DNA of 64,000 nt. Origin: Akkermansiaceae bacterium (lineage in GTDB: Bacteria; Verrucomicrobiota; Verrucomicrobiia; Verrucomicrobiales; Akkermansiaceae). The stretch covers positions 1 to 64,000 of the forward strand of contig JAQWZU010000119.1 of NCBI GenBank assembly GCA_029253285.1, read 5' to 3'. Under the pieces are notes generated by a model, which saw only the letters and a list, made by a program, of their open reading frames with translations, was not told the DNA's origin and did no database searches. Within the stretch, counting starts at the first letter, position 1; each line of letters opens with the position of its first letter. Below are positions 53,530-61,936 of the stretch, piece after piece. The position numbers were made by a program, and so were the translations under genes.

Positions 53530-54129
53530 TCAATCGGGGCGTGGGATTTCGAATTGATCACTGGTGCGGGTATACCAATCAGGCGACGCCATGCGGCCCA
53601 GAGGGTGAAATGCGTCGTGTTTCAGGTAGCCCTTCTCGTCGGCGAGGCCATCGCGAATATGGACAAAATGAACGATACCAATTACGAGGCGGTTGGAGCC
53701 GATTTCGATGGTGGAATGTTCGGTGCATTCGAACGCCACGGGTGCCTCGGCGATACGGGGGACGGCGATCTTTTCGGAAGGCAGGGTGGTGAGTGGCAGA
53801 TTGTCTAATTCACTTTCGCCGTGAGGCAGGGTGGCGGAAGTGGTGACCATGGCTTCGCCAAGTGGTTCGTCGACCATGTGAACAATAAATTCGCCGGTCT
53901 CGCGGATGTTGCGCGCGGTGTCTTTCGGAGTGTGGCGGTCTTTGTTTCCCGGCGCGAAGGCGACGATGGGCGGGTTGGAGCCGAAGACGTTGAAAAAGGA
54001 AAAGGGGGCGGTGTTGAGTTTGCCCTCGGAGTCCTGCGTGGTGATCCAGGCGATGGGGCGTGGCGTGACGAAGGAGGCGAGGATGCGATATCGCTCGGAG
54101 GGCTTGAGGGCGAGGAGGTCGAAGGTCAT
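53530..54129 (-). CDS. Flavin reductase-like FMN-binding protein
   Basis: The 199-residue protein is a flavin reductase-like domain: RYRILASFVTPRPIAWITT, APFSFFNVFGSNPPIVAFAP (flavin loop), KDTARNIRETGEFIVHMVDE and VIGIVHFVHIRDG. Such domains bind FMN and either supply reduced flavin to a monooxygenase or act as oxygen-independent reductases. No monooxygenase gene is adjacent. It heads the minus-strand set with the hydrolase and PEP-hydrolase-like genes; trpC lies seven bases upstream. Confidence 0.88.
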   Translation of the reverse strand: MTFDLLALKPSERYRILASFVTPRPIAWITTQDSEGKLNTAPFSFFNVFGSNPPIVAFAPGNKDRHTPKDTARNIRETGEFIVHMVDEPLGEAMVTTSATLPHGESELDNLPLTTLPSEKIAVPRIAEAPVAFECTEHSTIEIGSNRLVIGIVHFVHIRDGLADEKGYLKHDAFHPLGRMASPDWYTRTSDQFEIPRPD

Positions 54130-54136
54130 GACTCGA

Positions 54137-54931
54137 TCACTCGGTTGGGTTGGACTGCAGGGTCAGATATTCCTCGATGGCGCGGGTGGGGTCATCGGCA
54201 CGCATGAGGGTTTCGCCGATGAGGATGGCGGAGGCTCCGGCGTCGAGGGCGCGTTGGGCGTCGGCGGGATTTTTTAAGCCGGACTCGGAAACGAGGAGGA
54301 CATTGTCGGGGACTTCATCGGCGAGTTGCTCGGTGGCGATGAGGTCGGTCGTCATGGTCTTGAGATTCCGGTTATTGATGCCGATGAGGTCGGCACCCAG
54401 GTCGAGGGCGCGTTCCATTTCCGGGAGGTCGTGGACTTCGACGAGGACGTCGAGTTGGACATCGCGGGCGGCGTCATAGAGCTTGCGGAGTTCGTCGTCA
54501 TCGAGGGCGGCCACGATGAGGAGGATAGCGTCGGCTCCGGAGACGCTGGCTTCATAAATCTGGCATTCGTGGACGGTGAAGTCTTTTCGCAGCAGCGGGA
54601 TGGGCGAGATTTTAGAAATGTCCATGAGGTGGGAGAGGTGCCCCTGAAAGTATTTTTCGTCGGTGAGAATCGACATGCAGGACGCGCCACCGTCGATATA
54701 GCGCTTGGCCTGGCGGATGGGATCGAAGTTGGGATCGATGATGCCAGCTGAAGGGGAGGCTTTTTTGACTTCGGCGATGACTCCCAGTTTCTCGGGTCCG
54801 CGGTCGAGGGCAGCGCGGAAGCCGCCAAAGTCATTTCTCATCAAGGCGGAGGCCCGGAGTTTCCTGGTGAGGGGAACGAGGGGTTCGATCTCCTGTTTCT
54901 TATAGGCGATGATTTCGTCCAGCTTGTTCAT
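54137..54931 (-). CDS. trpC: Indole-3-glycerol phosphate synthase
   Basis: The enzyme closes the indole ring in tryptophan synthesis. From the ATG at 54931 the protein has 264 residues, the usual length. Motifs are IAEVKKASPSAGII (catalytic Lys), PLLRKDFTVHECQIYEA, GINNRNLKTM and LLVSESGLKNPADAQRA. No other trp gene is nearby, so the pathway genes are dispersed. The flavin reductase-like gene follows within seven bases and may be cotranscribed. An upstream in-frame extension would enter the divergent gene's leader and is rejected. Confidence 0.96.
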   Translation of the reverse strand: MNKLDEIIAYKKQEIEPLVPLTRKLRASALMRNDFGGFRAALDRGPEKLGVIAEVKKASPSAGIIDPNFDPIRQAKRYIDGGASCMSILTDEKYFQGHLSHLMDISKISPIPLLRKDFTVHECQIYEASVSGADAILLIVAALDDDELRKLYDAARDVQLDVLVEVHDLPEMERALDLGADLIGINNRNLKTMTTDLIATEQLADEVPDNVLLVSESGLKNPADAQRALDAGASAILIGETLMRADDPTRAIEEYLTLQSNPTE

Positions 54932-55055
54932 AGGTGAGGGGAGTGCAATACGGTATGATCGGGAAAAAGAAAGCGCGATTCCGGTGATCAGCGTCGCTTT
55001 CCTGATAATTCCGCGCTTGTGCAGTTCCGTCTGGCACCGGAAAGTCGCTCGTCCC

Positions 55056-56393
55056 ATGAAATTTGCCCTCGCCATTTTCTTTTGCCTCAGCGGCTTGCTG
55101 TGGGGGCAGGACAATCCACTGACGGGGCAGAGGGCATCGACCCAGAATGAGGAGTTGGTGGTGCACAGAGGAAGTTCCAAATTGCGTGCGGTGATTGTGC
55201 AGGAAGGGGAGAGCCTTTTGAGATCAATGGCGACGATTGCCGGGGAGCCCGCGGGGAAGCCTTATCCGGTGGTGCTTGAGATTCATCCTGCCAAAGAGGA
55301 AGCACCCTCTCGGATCGTGAGAAGTTTCCGGACTCTGCCGGAGAATGAGAACCGCTATCGCTTGCAGGTTGATTTGCGACTGGGGACGGGGGAGTCGTTT
55401 GATCAGGAAAACCTACGCTTGGTTCTCCTGGAGATGTTTATCATCGAGCGGGGATTGAAAAGTCTGCCGGATGGCGAGAGGGCGACCCAGGTGGGAGTGC
55501 CGGCCTGGTTACTTTACGGATTGATGGCTTCACTGGAATGGGATGATGGCAAGATGGACCGACGTGTTTATGGCTCTCTTCTCAAAAGTGGTGGTTGGAT
55601 GGAGGTTGAGAAACTGGTGGATCAAAAAGAGGTTGAGAAGATGGACCGGCTGAGTCGCGATTTGTACCGGGCATCGACCTGTGCGCTCGTGAGAGCCTTT
55701 TTGAAACAACCGAAGGGGAAAGACGGAATGGCGCAATTGGTTTCGGTGGTCGGAACATTTGAGGGGGAGCAGATTTCCCTGATTCAGAATCATTTTTCGG
55801 AGGTGAATCTCAGTCGCAAGGGATTGGAGCGGATGTGGATGTTGCAGGTGGCGGCGATGGCGCAATCACGTCTGGCCAATGCCATGACGATTGCCGAGAC
55901 AGAGGCCGAATTAAAACGTGGACTTTATTTACTCATTCCCCGGGAGGGAAAAACAGAGAAGTCGCCGGGGTTGGATGAATGGGCGGAGGTGCTGGATCTC
56001 GAAGATGAAGCCAGAAGGGAAGCCGTGCGGGCTTCGTCGGATCAGTTGGTGCAGCTCAGCTATCGTTCCTTTCCAACCTATCGCCAGGTGATCGCGGGGT
56101 ATTTGCAGCTCCTGGCCGAACTTGGAGCGGGGAAGGTAAAAGATGTCGATGAAACGCTCGCCTCGATGCAGACTTTTCGCGAAGCGGAATCAGAGCGTTA
56201 CCAGCAATTACTGGACTTGATGGACTGGTTGCATCTCTCGACCGTGAAAAAGGAAAGCGGTGAATTTGAAGAGTATTTGAAGCTCAAGAAGAGTCTCGAG
56301 GAGTCACCAAAAATCAAAGGAGACCCGATCCACGAGTACATCGACCGGGCCCAGAATCTTTTTGAGAAGCCAAAATCAAAGAACTCCCGGTAG
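55056..56393 (+). CDS. Secreted hypothetical protein with degenerate gluzincin-like segment
   Basis: The 445-residue product (ATG at 55056) has a signal peptide (MKFALAIFFCLSGLLWGQ). Residues about 125-260 recall peptidase MA-like domains: a helix LRLVLLEMFIIE where HExxH would stand, then VPAWLLYGLMASLEWD where VPxWLxEGxA is usual. The zinc ligands are absent, so it is probably not a peptidase. The C-terminal half is helical and charged (DEWAEVLDLEDEARREAVRA). It is divergent from trpC and unrelated to it. Confidence 0.6.
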   Translation: MKFALAIFFCLSGLLWGQDNPLTGQRASTQNEELVVHRGSSKLRAVIVQEGESLLRSMATIAGEPAGKPYPVVLEIHPAKEEAPSRIVRSFRTLPENENRYRLQVDLRLGTGESFDQENLRLVLLEMFIIERGLKSLPDGERATQVGVPAWLLYGLMASLEWDDGKMDRRVYGSLLKSGGWMEVEKLVDQKEVEKMDRLSRDLYRASTCALVRAFLKQPKGKDGMAQLVSVVGTFEGEQISLIQNHFSEVNLSRKGLERMWMLQVAAMAQSRLANAMTIAETEAELKRGLYLLIPREGKTEKSPGLDEWAEVLDLEDEARREAVRASSDQLVQLSYRSFPTYRQVIAGYLQLLAELGAGKVKDVDETLASMQTFREAESERYQQLLDLMDWLHLSTVKKESGEFEEYLKLKKSLEESPKIKGDPIHEYIDRAQNLFEKPKSKNSR

Positions 56394-56683
56394 TCGGTTG
56401 ATGGTTCGAGAATGAAGGTCATCGTGACGAGGACGGTGGAGATCTCGGGAAAACTGCAGGGCCTGGTTTCGATAAGGAGAAAGTCGTCGCCGAAAGTGAC
56501 ATTGTCGGTGCTGAAGTCTGGCTGCGCTGTCGTAGGGGATAATGTCTCCCGGGAGTCGTAATTCACCAGTTTTCGTGGGAAGAGACTTTTTTCGGAAGAG
56601 CAGTAATCCTTCCGTTCGTTCTTGATCGTTGGGCAAAGCTGAGGAAGATCGCTGTCCCGCGATCTCAGGCGGGAGTTGAGACT
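56394..56683. other. Intergenic gap, no convincing feature
   Basis: The 290 bases between the secreted protein and the DHH phosphoesterase carry no terminator with a T-run and no RNA I recognise. A 48-codon plus-strand frame from 56412 and a longer minus-strand frame are open but lack ribosome binding sites and family likeness. The region should contain the promoter of the nrnA-truB-lspA set. Confidence 0.4.
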
Positions 56684-57670
56684 ATGAGTAAGAATGCCAG
56701 TTTTGAAGAAATCGGAGAGGTTTTGCGCCAGTATGACTCCTTCGCCGTGGTGAGTCATGTGCGTCCGGATGGCGATGCCATTGGGTCGATTTTGGCCCTT
56801 GGGCATGCTTTGGAGGGATTGGGAAAAAAGGTGCGCTATCTGAACGAGGACGGGTGTCCCGAGAGTCTTGAGTTTCTTCCCGGGTCGGAATTGGTGGAAG
56901 TTTCCAGCGAAGCGAAGGACGTGGAAATTGAGGTTGCGATTACTCTTGATACGGCGGCGCATACCCGGGTGGGAGAGTCCAGTCTCGCGGCAATTTCCGG
57001 AGCCAAGGTGCTCATCAACATCGATCACCACATTTCCAATCCGGGCTATGGGGATTTGAATCTTATCGACGACAAGAGTCCCGCAACGGGGCAAATCATT
57101 TACGATCTTCTCACTGCTCTTGATTTACCAATTTCGGAAATTTCGCGGGATTCGATTTACGTCGCGGTTTCGACCGACACCGGATCGTTTCAGTATCCGG
57201 GTACGACGCAGCGTACTTATGAAATGGCCGCCGATCTGGTCGCTCGCGGTCTGAATGTCGGAGAGATTAATTCACTGACTTACGACAGCCAACCGTATCG
57301 TAAAGTGGAGCTTTTGCGTTCGCTGCTTAATACCTTGGAGCGTAGTGTGGATGAAAAACTGGTTTGGTGGGAGTTGCACAACGAGACCAAGGAGCGTCTT
57401 GGTTTGATTGACGATGACACGGAAGGGATGATCGATTTTATTCGTTCCGTGAAGGGCGTGGTGGTGGCGGTTTTCTTTGAGGAATTAGATGGGGGCAAGA
57501 TTCGCGTCTCGATGCGGTCGAAAGATCGTCGCGTGAACGCGAGTGAGATTTGCGGAATATTCGGTGGTGGCGGACATGCTCTCGCGGCGGGAATCCGTAT
57601 GCCGGGACCGATTGAGGATGCGCGGGAAAAGGTGCTTGCGGAACTCCGCAAGACGATTGAACAACTTTAG
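56684..57670 (+). CDS. nrnA: DHH-family phosphoesterase (NrnA-like oligoribonuclease/pAp phosphatase)
   Basis: NrnA degrades nano-RNAs and 3'-phosphoadenosine 5'-phosphate. The 328-residue length is typical. The DHH domain shows VSHVRPDGDAIGS (23-35), LDTAAH (88-93), INIDHHISNPGYG (111-123) and VSTDTGSFQYPGTT; the DHHA1 domain ends with SMRSKDRRVNASEI and FGGGGHALAAGIRMPG. The cluster nrnA-truB is common (with rbfA/infB in many genomes, not seen here). truB starts eight bases later. Confidence 0.92.
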   Translation: MSKNASFEEIGEVLRQYDSFAVVSHVRPDGDAIGSILALGHALEGLGKKVRYLNEDGCPESLEFLPGSELVEVSSEAKDVEIEVAITLDTAAHTRVGESSLAAISGAKVLINIDHHISNPGYGDLNLIDDKSPATGQIIYDLLTALDLPISEISRDSIYVAVSTDTGSFQYPGTTQRTYEMAADLVARGLNVGEINSLTYDSQPYRKVELLRSLLNTLERSVDEKLVWWELHNETKERLGLIDDDTEGMIDFIRSVKGVVVAVFFEELDGGKIRVSMRSKDRRVNASEICGIFGGGGHALAAGIRMPGPIEDAREKVLAELRKTIEQL

Positions 57671-57678
57671 ATTTTTAG

Positions 57679-58407
57679 ATGATGCAAAACTCCAACGAAC
57701 TCCCGAGCGGAGTGCTCTTGATTGATAAGGCGCCGGATATGACGTCGCACGATGTCGTGGCGATTGCCCGTCGGCAGCTGAATATGAAAAAGATCGGCCA
57801 CTGCGGAACACTTGATCCCATGGCGACCGGTCTCTTGATGCTCGTGATCAATCGGGCCACTAAAATCCAGGACCTCCTCATGAGCGAGGATAAGACCTAT
57901 GTTGGAACCTTGACTCTGGGAGCGACGACTTCGACCCAGGACAAGGAAGGCGAAATTCAGGAAGAGAAGGAAGTGCCTGAATTCACTGAAGAGGATCTCA
58001 AGGCGGCCTTTGACGAGTATACCGGGAACTTTGAGCAGATCCCGCCCATGGTGTCGGCGATTAAGAAGGACGGCGTGCCATTGTATAAGTTGGCTCGCAA
58101 GGGGCAGGTCGTTAAGCGCGACCCGCGTCCGGTTTTTGTGACCAATTATCAGATTGATCGGGTGGCGCTTCCGGAAGTCGATTTCACCGTCGATTGTTCG
58201 AAGGGTTTTTACGTGCGGACCTACGCCCATGACATTGGGCAGACGCTGGGGTGTGGCTCGCACCTGAGTTCGTTGCGCCGGACCCGCTCCGGGAAATTTA
58301 CTCTGGAGCGTGCGGTAAAAGTGGAGGATTTAAAAGTGGCGAGCCGGGAAGATTTGGTGAATTCTTTCATTAGCCTTGCGGAAATTTCCCTGATGCGGGG
58401 TGCTTGA
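57679..58407 (+). CDS. truB: tRNA pseudouridine(55) synthase
   Basis: TruB isomerises U55 in the T-loop of tRNAs. The 242-residue protein lacks or shortens the C-terminal PUA domain, a known variant size. Motifs are SGVLLIDKAPDMTSHDVV, HCGTLDPMATGLL with catalytic Asp46, KTYVGTLTLGATTSTQD, PPMVSAIKKDGVPLYKLAR and GFYVRTYAHDIGQTLG. It follows the nrnA-like gene by eight bases and its stop comes just before the lspA start, so the three genes form one unit. Confidence 0.95.
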   Translation: MMQNSNELPSGVLLIDKAPDMTSHDVVAIARRQLNMKKIGHCGTLDPMATGLLMLVINRATKIQDLLMSEDKTYVGTLTLGATTSTQDKEGEIQEEKEVPEFTEEDLKAAFDEYTGNFEQIPPMVSAIKKDGVPLYKLARKGQVVKRDPRPVFVTNYQIDRVALPEVDFTVDCSKGFYVRTYAHDIGQTLGCGSHLSSLRRTRSGKFTLERAVKVEDLKVASREDLVNSFISLAEISLMRGA

Positions 58408-58414
58408 TTTTGCG

Positions 58415-59017
58415 ATGAATAAAATTCCGAAAGCCTTTCTTTGGGTCAGCCTCCCGCTGTTCATTCTGGATCAGATTACCAAGTGGTGGGTGGTTTTTCG
58501 CTTCAAGGAGCCGACCGAGGGGTTCTTCGCGACCTCGGATGAGAAGATCGAGGTGATTGGCGGCGTGCTTTGGTGGTGGAGGATTCACAATCAGGGCGTG
58601 GCATTTGGAATTGGAAACGGCACGACCTGGGCGCCCTACGTGTTCCTCTGTGTGCTGGTTGCGGCGCTTGTGATGATCACGATTTTCTGGAAGAAGGGGG
58701 CTTTTGCCAATGGCTTGGCTCGCTTTGCCGCAGTGCTTTTGGTGGCCGGGATTTTGGGAAATCTGACGGATCGGCTCTTTCAGGGGTTTTTCCTGGAGCA
58801 ACATGCTGAGAAGTCATTCTTTACCCGCTTATCCAAAGGATACGTCGTGGATTTTATCGACGTAAAGATTCCCGGTTACGACAAGATCAGCCCCCGGAGC
58901 GGAGGACATTGGCCAACCTTCAATGTAGCGGATTCGTGTATCTCAGTGGCGGCGGTGTGTCTTTTTCTCTCAGCCTTCCGACCGGAGGATAAGAAGGAAA
59001 AGAAAGCTGGGGAGTAA
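58415..59017 (+). CDS. lspA: Lipoprotein signal peptidase (signal peptidase II)
   Basis: LspA cleaves lipoprotein signal peptides before the lipidated cysteine, and the window contains at least one clear lipoprotein. The 200-residue protein has four spans, the DQITKWWV motif (residues 19-26), and catalytic aspartates in GNLTDRLF (Asp119) and NVADSC (Asp173). The segment between them is about 30 residues longer than in E. coli and polar (EQHAEKSFFTRLSKGYVVDF, then PGYDKISPRSGGHWPTF). The ATG at 58415 is preferred over a GTG at 58400 that would overlap truB. Confidence 0.93.
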   Translation: MNKIPKAFLWVSLPLFILDQITKWWVVFRFKEPTEGFFATSDEKIEVIGGVLWWWRIHNQGVAFGIGNGTTWAPYVFLCVLVAALVMITIFWKKGAFANGLARFAAVLLVAGILGNLTDRLFQGFFLEQHAEKSFFTRLSKGYVVDFIDVKIPGYDKISPRSGGHWPTFNVADSCISVAAVCLFLSAFRPEDKKEKKAGE

Positions 59018-59085
59018 ATGGTGAGGAGCCTCAATGAGGTGAACCATGATACTTGTCACGGCGGACTAGTGGGGTGCGAGGGAAT

Positions 59086-59694
59086 CTAACCTTCCCGCTT
59101 TTCCTCACGTAGGCGGGCCTTCATCACTCTGGCCTTGGCGCGTTGGTAGCGGGTTTTGGGGAGGAGCCTGGGGAGCATCGCCGAGATAAGATAGATCAAG
59201 GGGTAGGCTAGGAGAAAGAGGAGGAAGGCCATTGTGAGAAAGCCAAGGATAAAGCTTCCGGCATTCAGGGTGGTCGCCGCCATGCCAGCGAGTTCAGGGA
59301 CTGGGATCTGAATCTTCTCAAGAATCGGGTGGATCGGGATATGAAGTTCTTGTCTCAGGAAGTCGCCAAAGCTTTCCTGGAAAAACCAGATCGGGAATTG
59401 GGTGATCGGGTTGGTGATCCAGCAGGCGGCGGTAGCGATGGGGACATTGGCGCGAAATCTCACCGCTCCGATGGCAGCGAGGATCATCTGTCCGATGATG
59501 GGGAGCATTGAGACGAAGAGCCCAATGGCGAGTCCCGAGGCGACGGTATCGCGGCAAGGGTGCCAGAGTTCGCGGTCGAAGATAGGCTGGAGGATCTTTT
59601 TGAGCCAGGGATGCCGCCGGAGTTGCGGACTTCGCAGAAATCGATGGGCACGCCGAACGAGCCTAAGATACCGTTTTTTAATTTCAATGCCCAT
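59086..59694 (-). CDS. DUF2062 domain-containing membrane protein
   Basis: The 202-residue protein has a basic start (GIEIKKRYLRLVRRAHRFLR) and the DUF2062 core: VASGLAIGLFVSMLPIIGQM, FRANVPIATAACWITNPITQ, and two further spans around AGSFILGFLTMAFLLFLLA. The function of the family is not known; it often accompanies glycosyltransferase or envelope genes. It is the last gene of a minus-strand run, 60 bases downstream of the RluA-type gene. Confidence 0.88.
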   Translation of the reverse strand: MGIEIKKRYLRLVRRAHRFLRSPQLRRHPWLKKILQPIFDRELWHPCRDTVASGLAIGLFVSMLPIIGQMILAAIGAVRFRANVPIATAACWITNPITQFPIWFFQESFGDFLRQELHIPIHPILEKIQIPVPELAGMAATTLNAGSFILGFLTMAFLLFLLAYPLIYLISAMLPRLLPKTRYQRAKARVMKARLREEKREG

Positions 59695-59754
59695 GCCTCA
59701 ACTCCGCCTCTAGAAGAATAGTGTTCGCGGCTGGCAGATCTTACAAGTTTTCGA

Positions 59755-60720
59755 TTACCAAAGGGCGTCGAATTCCTTGCTGTCCCGAATGGCGCAGATT
59801 TGCGTGAGTCTTTTAGTGACCTGATCGGTCCAGGGATGAAATTCTTCGGGGATAGGTGCTTCATTTTGAATCCATTCGCCGGTGACAGGATGCGCGACGC
59901 CGAGTCGCCAGGCGTGTAGCATGAGGCGGGGAACGGAAACAACCTGGCGGGCGGGTTTGGCGTAAATCGGGTCTCCGAGAAGCGGGTGGCCGAGGTAGCG
60001 GTTGTGGACGCGGATTTGGTGGGTCCGTCCGGTGTGGAGGGCGCAAAGAATGAGCGAGGTGCCGTCGGGTTCGGTGTGCAGGAGGTGCAAGTCGGTAATG
60101 GCCGGTTTGCCCGATCCGGGATTGCAAACGTCCATGCGCTGCCGGTGCACCGGGTGGCGGGCGATGTTGTTGAAAACCGTTTGGTGGGTCTCTTTGGGAG
60201 GGGATTGCGCGACGGCGAGGTAAAGCTTGGCGGTGGAGCGGTCGGCGAATTGGCTTACGAGGCCGGTGAGGGCAGGCTTGGTTTTGGCTGCAACGATGCA
60301 ACCGGAGGTGTCTTTGTCGAGCCGGTGGACGATGCCCGGGCGGGTTTCATCTTCGTCGATGGCGAGATGCCCCGCGCAATGGTGGAGTAGGGCGTTAACG
60401 AGGGTGCCGTCGGGATTTCCAGCAGCGGGATGAACGACCATGCCGTGGGCCTTGTTGATGACGATGAGGTCGTCGTCCTCGTGGAGGACGGAAAGGGGAA
60501 TGTCCTGAGCGATGAGTTCGGTGTGGACTTCTTCGGGAATGTCGACGGTGATGGTGTCGCCTGATTTCACAGGGGTGCGGGCTTTGACCTTGGTGCCGTT
60601 GAGCTGAATTTGCCCCGCCTTGATCAACGACTGGATTTTTGAACGCGAGAGCGAGGGAAGTCTTCCGGCGAGATAGGCGTCGAGTCGCTCGCCAACGGAA
60701 TCTGTGATGGTGAGGGTCAC
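59755..60720 (-). CDS. RluA-family 23S rRNA/tRNA pseudouridine synthase
   Basis: The 321-residue enzyme has an N-terminal S4 RNA-binding domain (RLDAYLAGRLPSLSRSKIQS, 12-31, to about 60), then the catalytic domain with VVHPAAGNPDGTLVNALLHH and the active-site block GIVHRLDKDTSG (catalytic Asp135). It ends with HTGRTHQIRVHNRYLGHPLL. Size and layout fit RluD (23S U1911/1915/1917), but RluC cannot be excluded. It follows the DUF2238-like gene by nine bases. Confidence 0.93.
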   Translation of the reverse strand: MTLTITDSVGERLDAYLAGRLPSLSRSKIQSLIKAGQIQLNGTKVKARTPVKSGDTITVDIPEEVHTELIAQDIPLSVLHEDDDLIVINKAHGMVVHPAAGNPDGTLVNALLHHCAGHLAIDEDETRPGIVHRLDKDTSGCIVAAKTKPALTGLVSQFADRSTAKLYLAVAQSPPKETHQTVFNNIARHPVHRQRMDVCNPGSGKPAITDLHLLHTEPDGTSLILCALHTGRTHQIRVHNRYLGHPLLGDPIYAKPARQVVSVPRLMLHAWRLGVAHPVTGEWIQNEAPIPEEFHPWTDQVTKRLTQICAIRDSKEFDALW

Positions 60721-60729
60721 AGGGAGAAG

Positions 60730-61338
60730 CTAGCCGCGGAACATAATGAGAAGTCCGGCCACGAGGCTGCCGCAGAGATTGGAAATCAGGTCCTGGCAGG
60801 TGTTGGTGTAGCCTCCGACATTGGTCTCGGGAATATTGAGCACGGCGACGAATTCGATGATTTCATTCATCGCTCCGAGGCCCATGCCGGCGAGAATACA
60901 GAGGGCGATCATTCCGGCGGAAGGATAGAGCTTTCGGCCGAGGCGATACTGCACGCTGGCCCGGAGTGCTTCCCAAATGAGCCAAGTTGCCGAGCCGAAG
61001 CCGAAGCAATGCACAACGTGATCATACTTGATCGTTTCGCCAATGACCCACCAGGAATAGAGGACTTTTTGCTCACCATGGTAGGGCCAACCATCGGGCA
61101 GGGTGACGAGACCCCCGGCCAGGTGCATCGCGCCCCAGAGAGTCATGCACCAGAGCAGGCCTCCGGTGAAATTAACGCTACGGTGCATGTAGGTGATGAT
61201 AAAGGCAAAGAGAACGATGGACGGGATATAGATTTTGAGAAACTCCCAGTTCTGCTGGGTCACCGCTGCACTGATGGCCGCGACCAAGTAGAAGGCCACG
61301 ACGAGGACGATCGTTTTTGGCAGGCGGGCTTTCCTCAT
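60730..61338 (-). CDS. DUF2238/YjdF-like integral membrane protein
   Basis: The 202-residue protein has five or six spans. Pattern elements that recall YjdF/DUF2238 are KYDHVVHCFGFGSATWLIWE (charged-His motif), a GLGAMNEIIEFVAVL block and NTCQDLISNLCGSLVAGLL at the end. The family function is unknown. It is upstream of the RluA-type gene with a nine-base gap, so likely cotranscribed, with no apparent functional tie. Confidence 0.65.
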   Translation of the reverse strand: MRKARLPKTIVLVVAFYLVAAISAAVTQQNWEFLKIYIPSIVLFAFIITYMHRSVNFTGGLLWCMTLWGAMHLAGGLVTLPDGWPYHGEQKVLYSWWVIGETIKYDHVVHCFGFGSATWLIWEALRASVQYRLGRKLYPSAGMIALCILAGMGLGAMNEIIEFVAVLNIPETNVGGYTNTCQDLISNLCGSLVAGLLIMFRG

Positions 61339-61379
61339 TAGCGGGAGTCTAGCGAGATCTTCGGAAAGGGGCGAGGGAA

Positions 61380-61883
61380 TTATTGCTTTAAAAAGGCGCT
61401 CGCGATCAGGGTCTCGAAGTCCTTTTTGGCCTTCATGATCTCAGCGGTCGGGCCGGCGGCTTTGAAGAAGACATCGCCGGACGGATGTGGGATGATCGCT
61501 CCGAGGAGAGTCCAGCCGGCCCGTGGAGTTTTGTTGCGCTGCATAATGCCTCCCTCGAGGAAAGTGCCGTCCATGGTGACGATGGCAACTTTTTGCTTTC
61601 CGTAGGTTTTTTCCTCGGGAGTTACTTTCACTTCACCGTCGAATTGCTTTTGCCAGCGTTTGATATTCGCTTCGATTCCTCCGCCCTGACCTTCGCCGAA
61701 GTGGTAGATTTTCACGAGTGGACCTTTGGCCGTGTGGGTGAGGGCGCCTTTGACCATGTGGCTGCCTGGCTCCTGCACCACCCAGGGAGCAGTGGGAATA
61801 AATTTAAAGTTTCCGGCTTTAATGGAAACCTCGGCCAGAAGTGAGCTGGCTCCGAACAATAAGAGAAAGAAGATTGCTTTCAT
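61380..61883 (-). CDS. Small secreted hypothetical protein
   Basis: From the ATG at 61883 the product has 167 residues: signal peptide MKAIFFLLLFGASSLLAE, then a small alpha/beta domain (AGNFKFIPTAPWVVQEPG, GPLVKIYHFGEGQGGGIEAN, WTLLGAIIPHPSGDVFFKAA) ending in MKAKKDFETLIASAFLKQ. It resembles exported domains often left as hypothetical in Planctomycetes and Verrucomicrobia. An in-frame extension upstream would overlap the esterase-like gene and is rejected. Confidence 0.65.
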   Translation of the reverse strand: MKAIFFLLLFGASSLLAEVSIKAGNFKFIPTAPWVVQEPGSHMVKGALTHTAKGPLVKIYHFGEGQGGGIEANIKRWQKQFDGEVKVTPEEKTYGKQKVAIVTMDGTFLEGGIMQRNKTPRAGWTLLGAIIPHPSGDVFFKAAGPTAEIMKAKKDFETLIASAFLKQ

Positions 61884-61936
61884 AGACGAAGAGATAGCGC
61901 GAAAATTACATAAGTGCCAGCGCAGATGCGCGGCAA

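Noticed and set aside
56376-56636. Minus-strand frames in the gap after the 445-residue secreted protein, one of them containing a protein-like stretch (NVTFGDDFLLIETRP)
   Set aside because: No plausible start or ribosome binding site, and the frame continues antisense through the real genes on both sides. A decayed gene is possible but not supported.
59020-59055. ATGGT/ACCAT and CCTC/GAGG inverted repeats after lspA
   Set aside because: Short interrupted stem without a T-run between convergent genes. It could be a weak bidirectional terminator but evidence is too thin.
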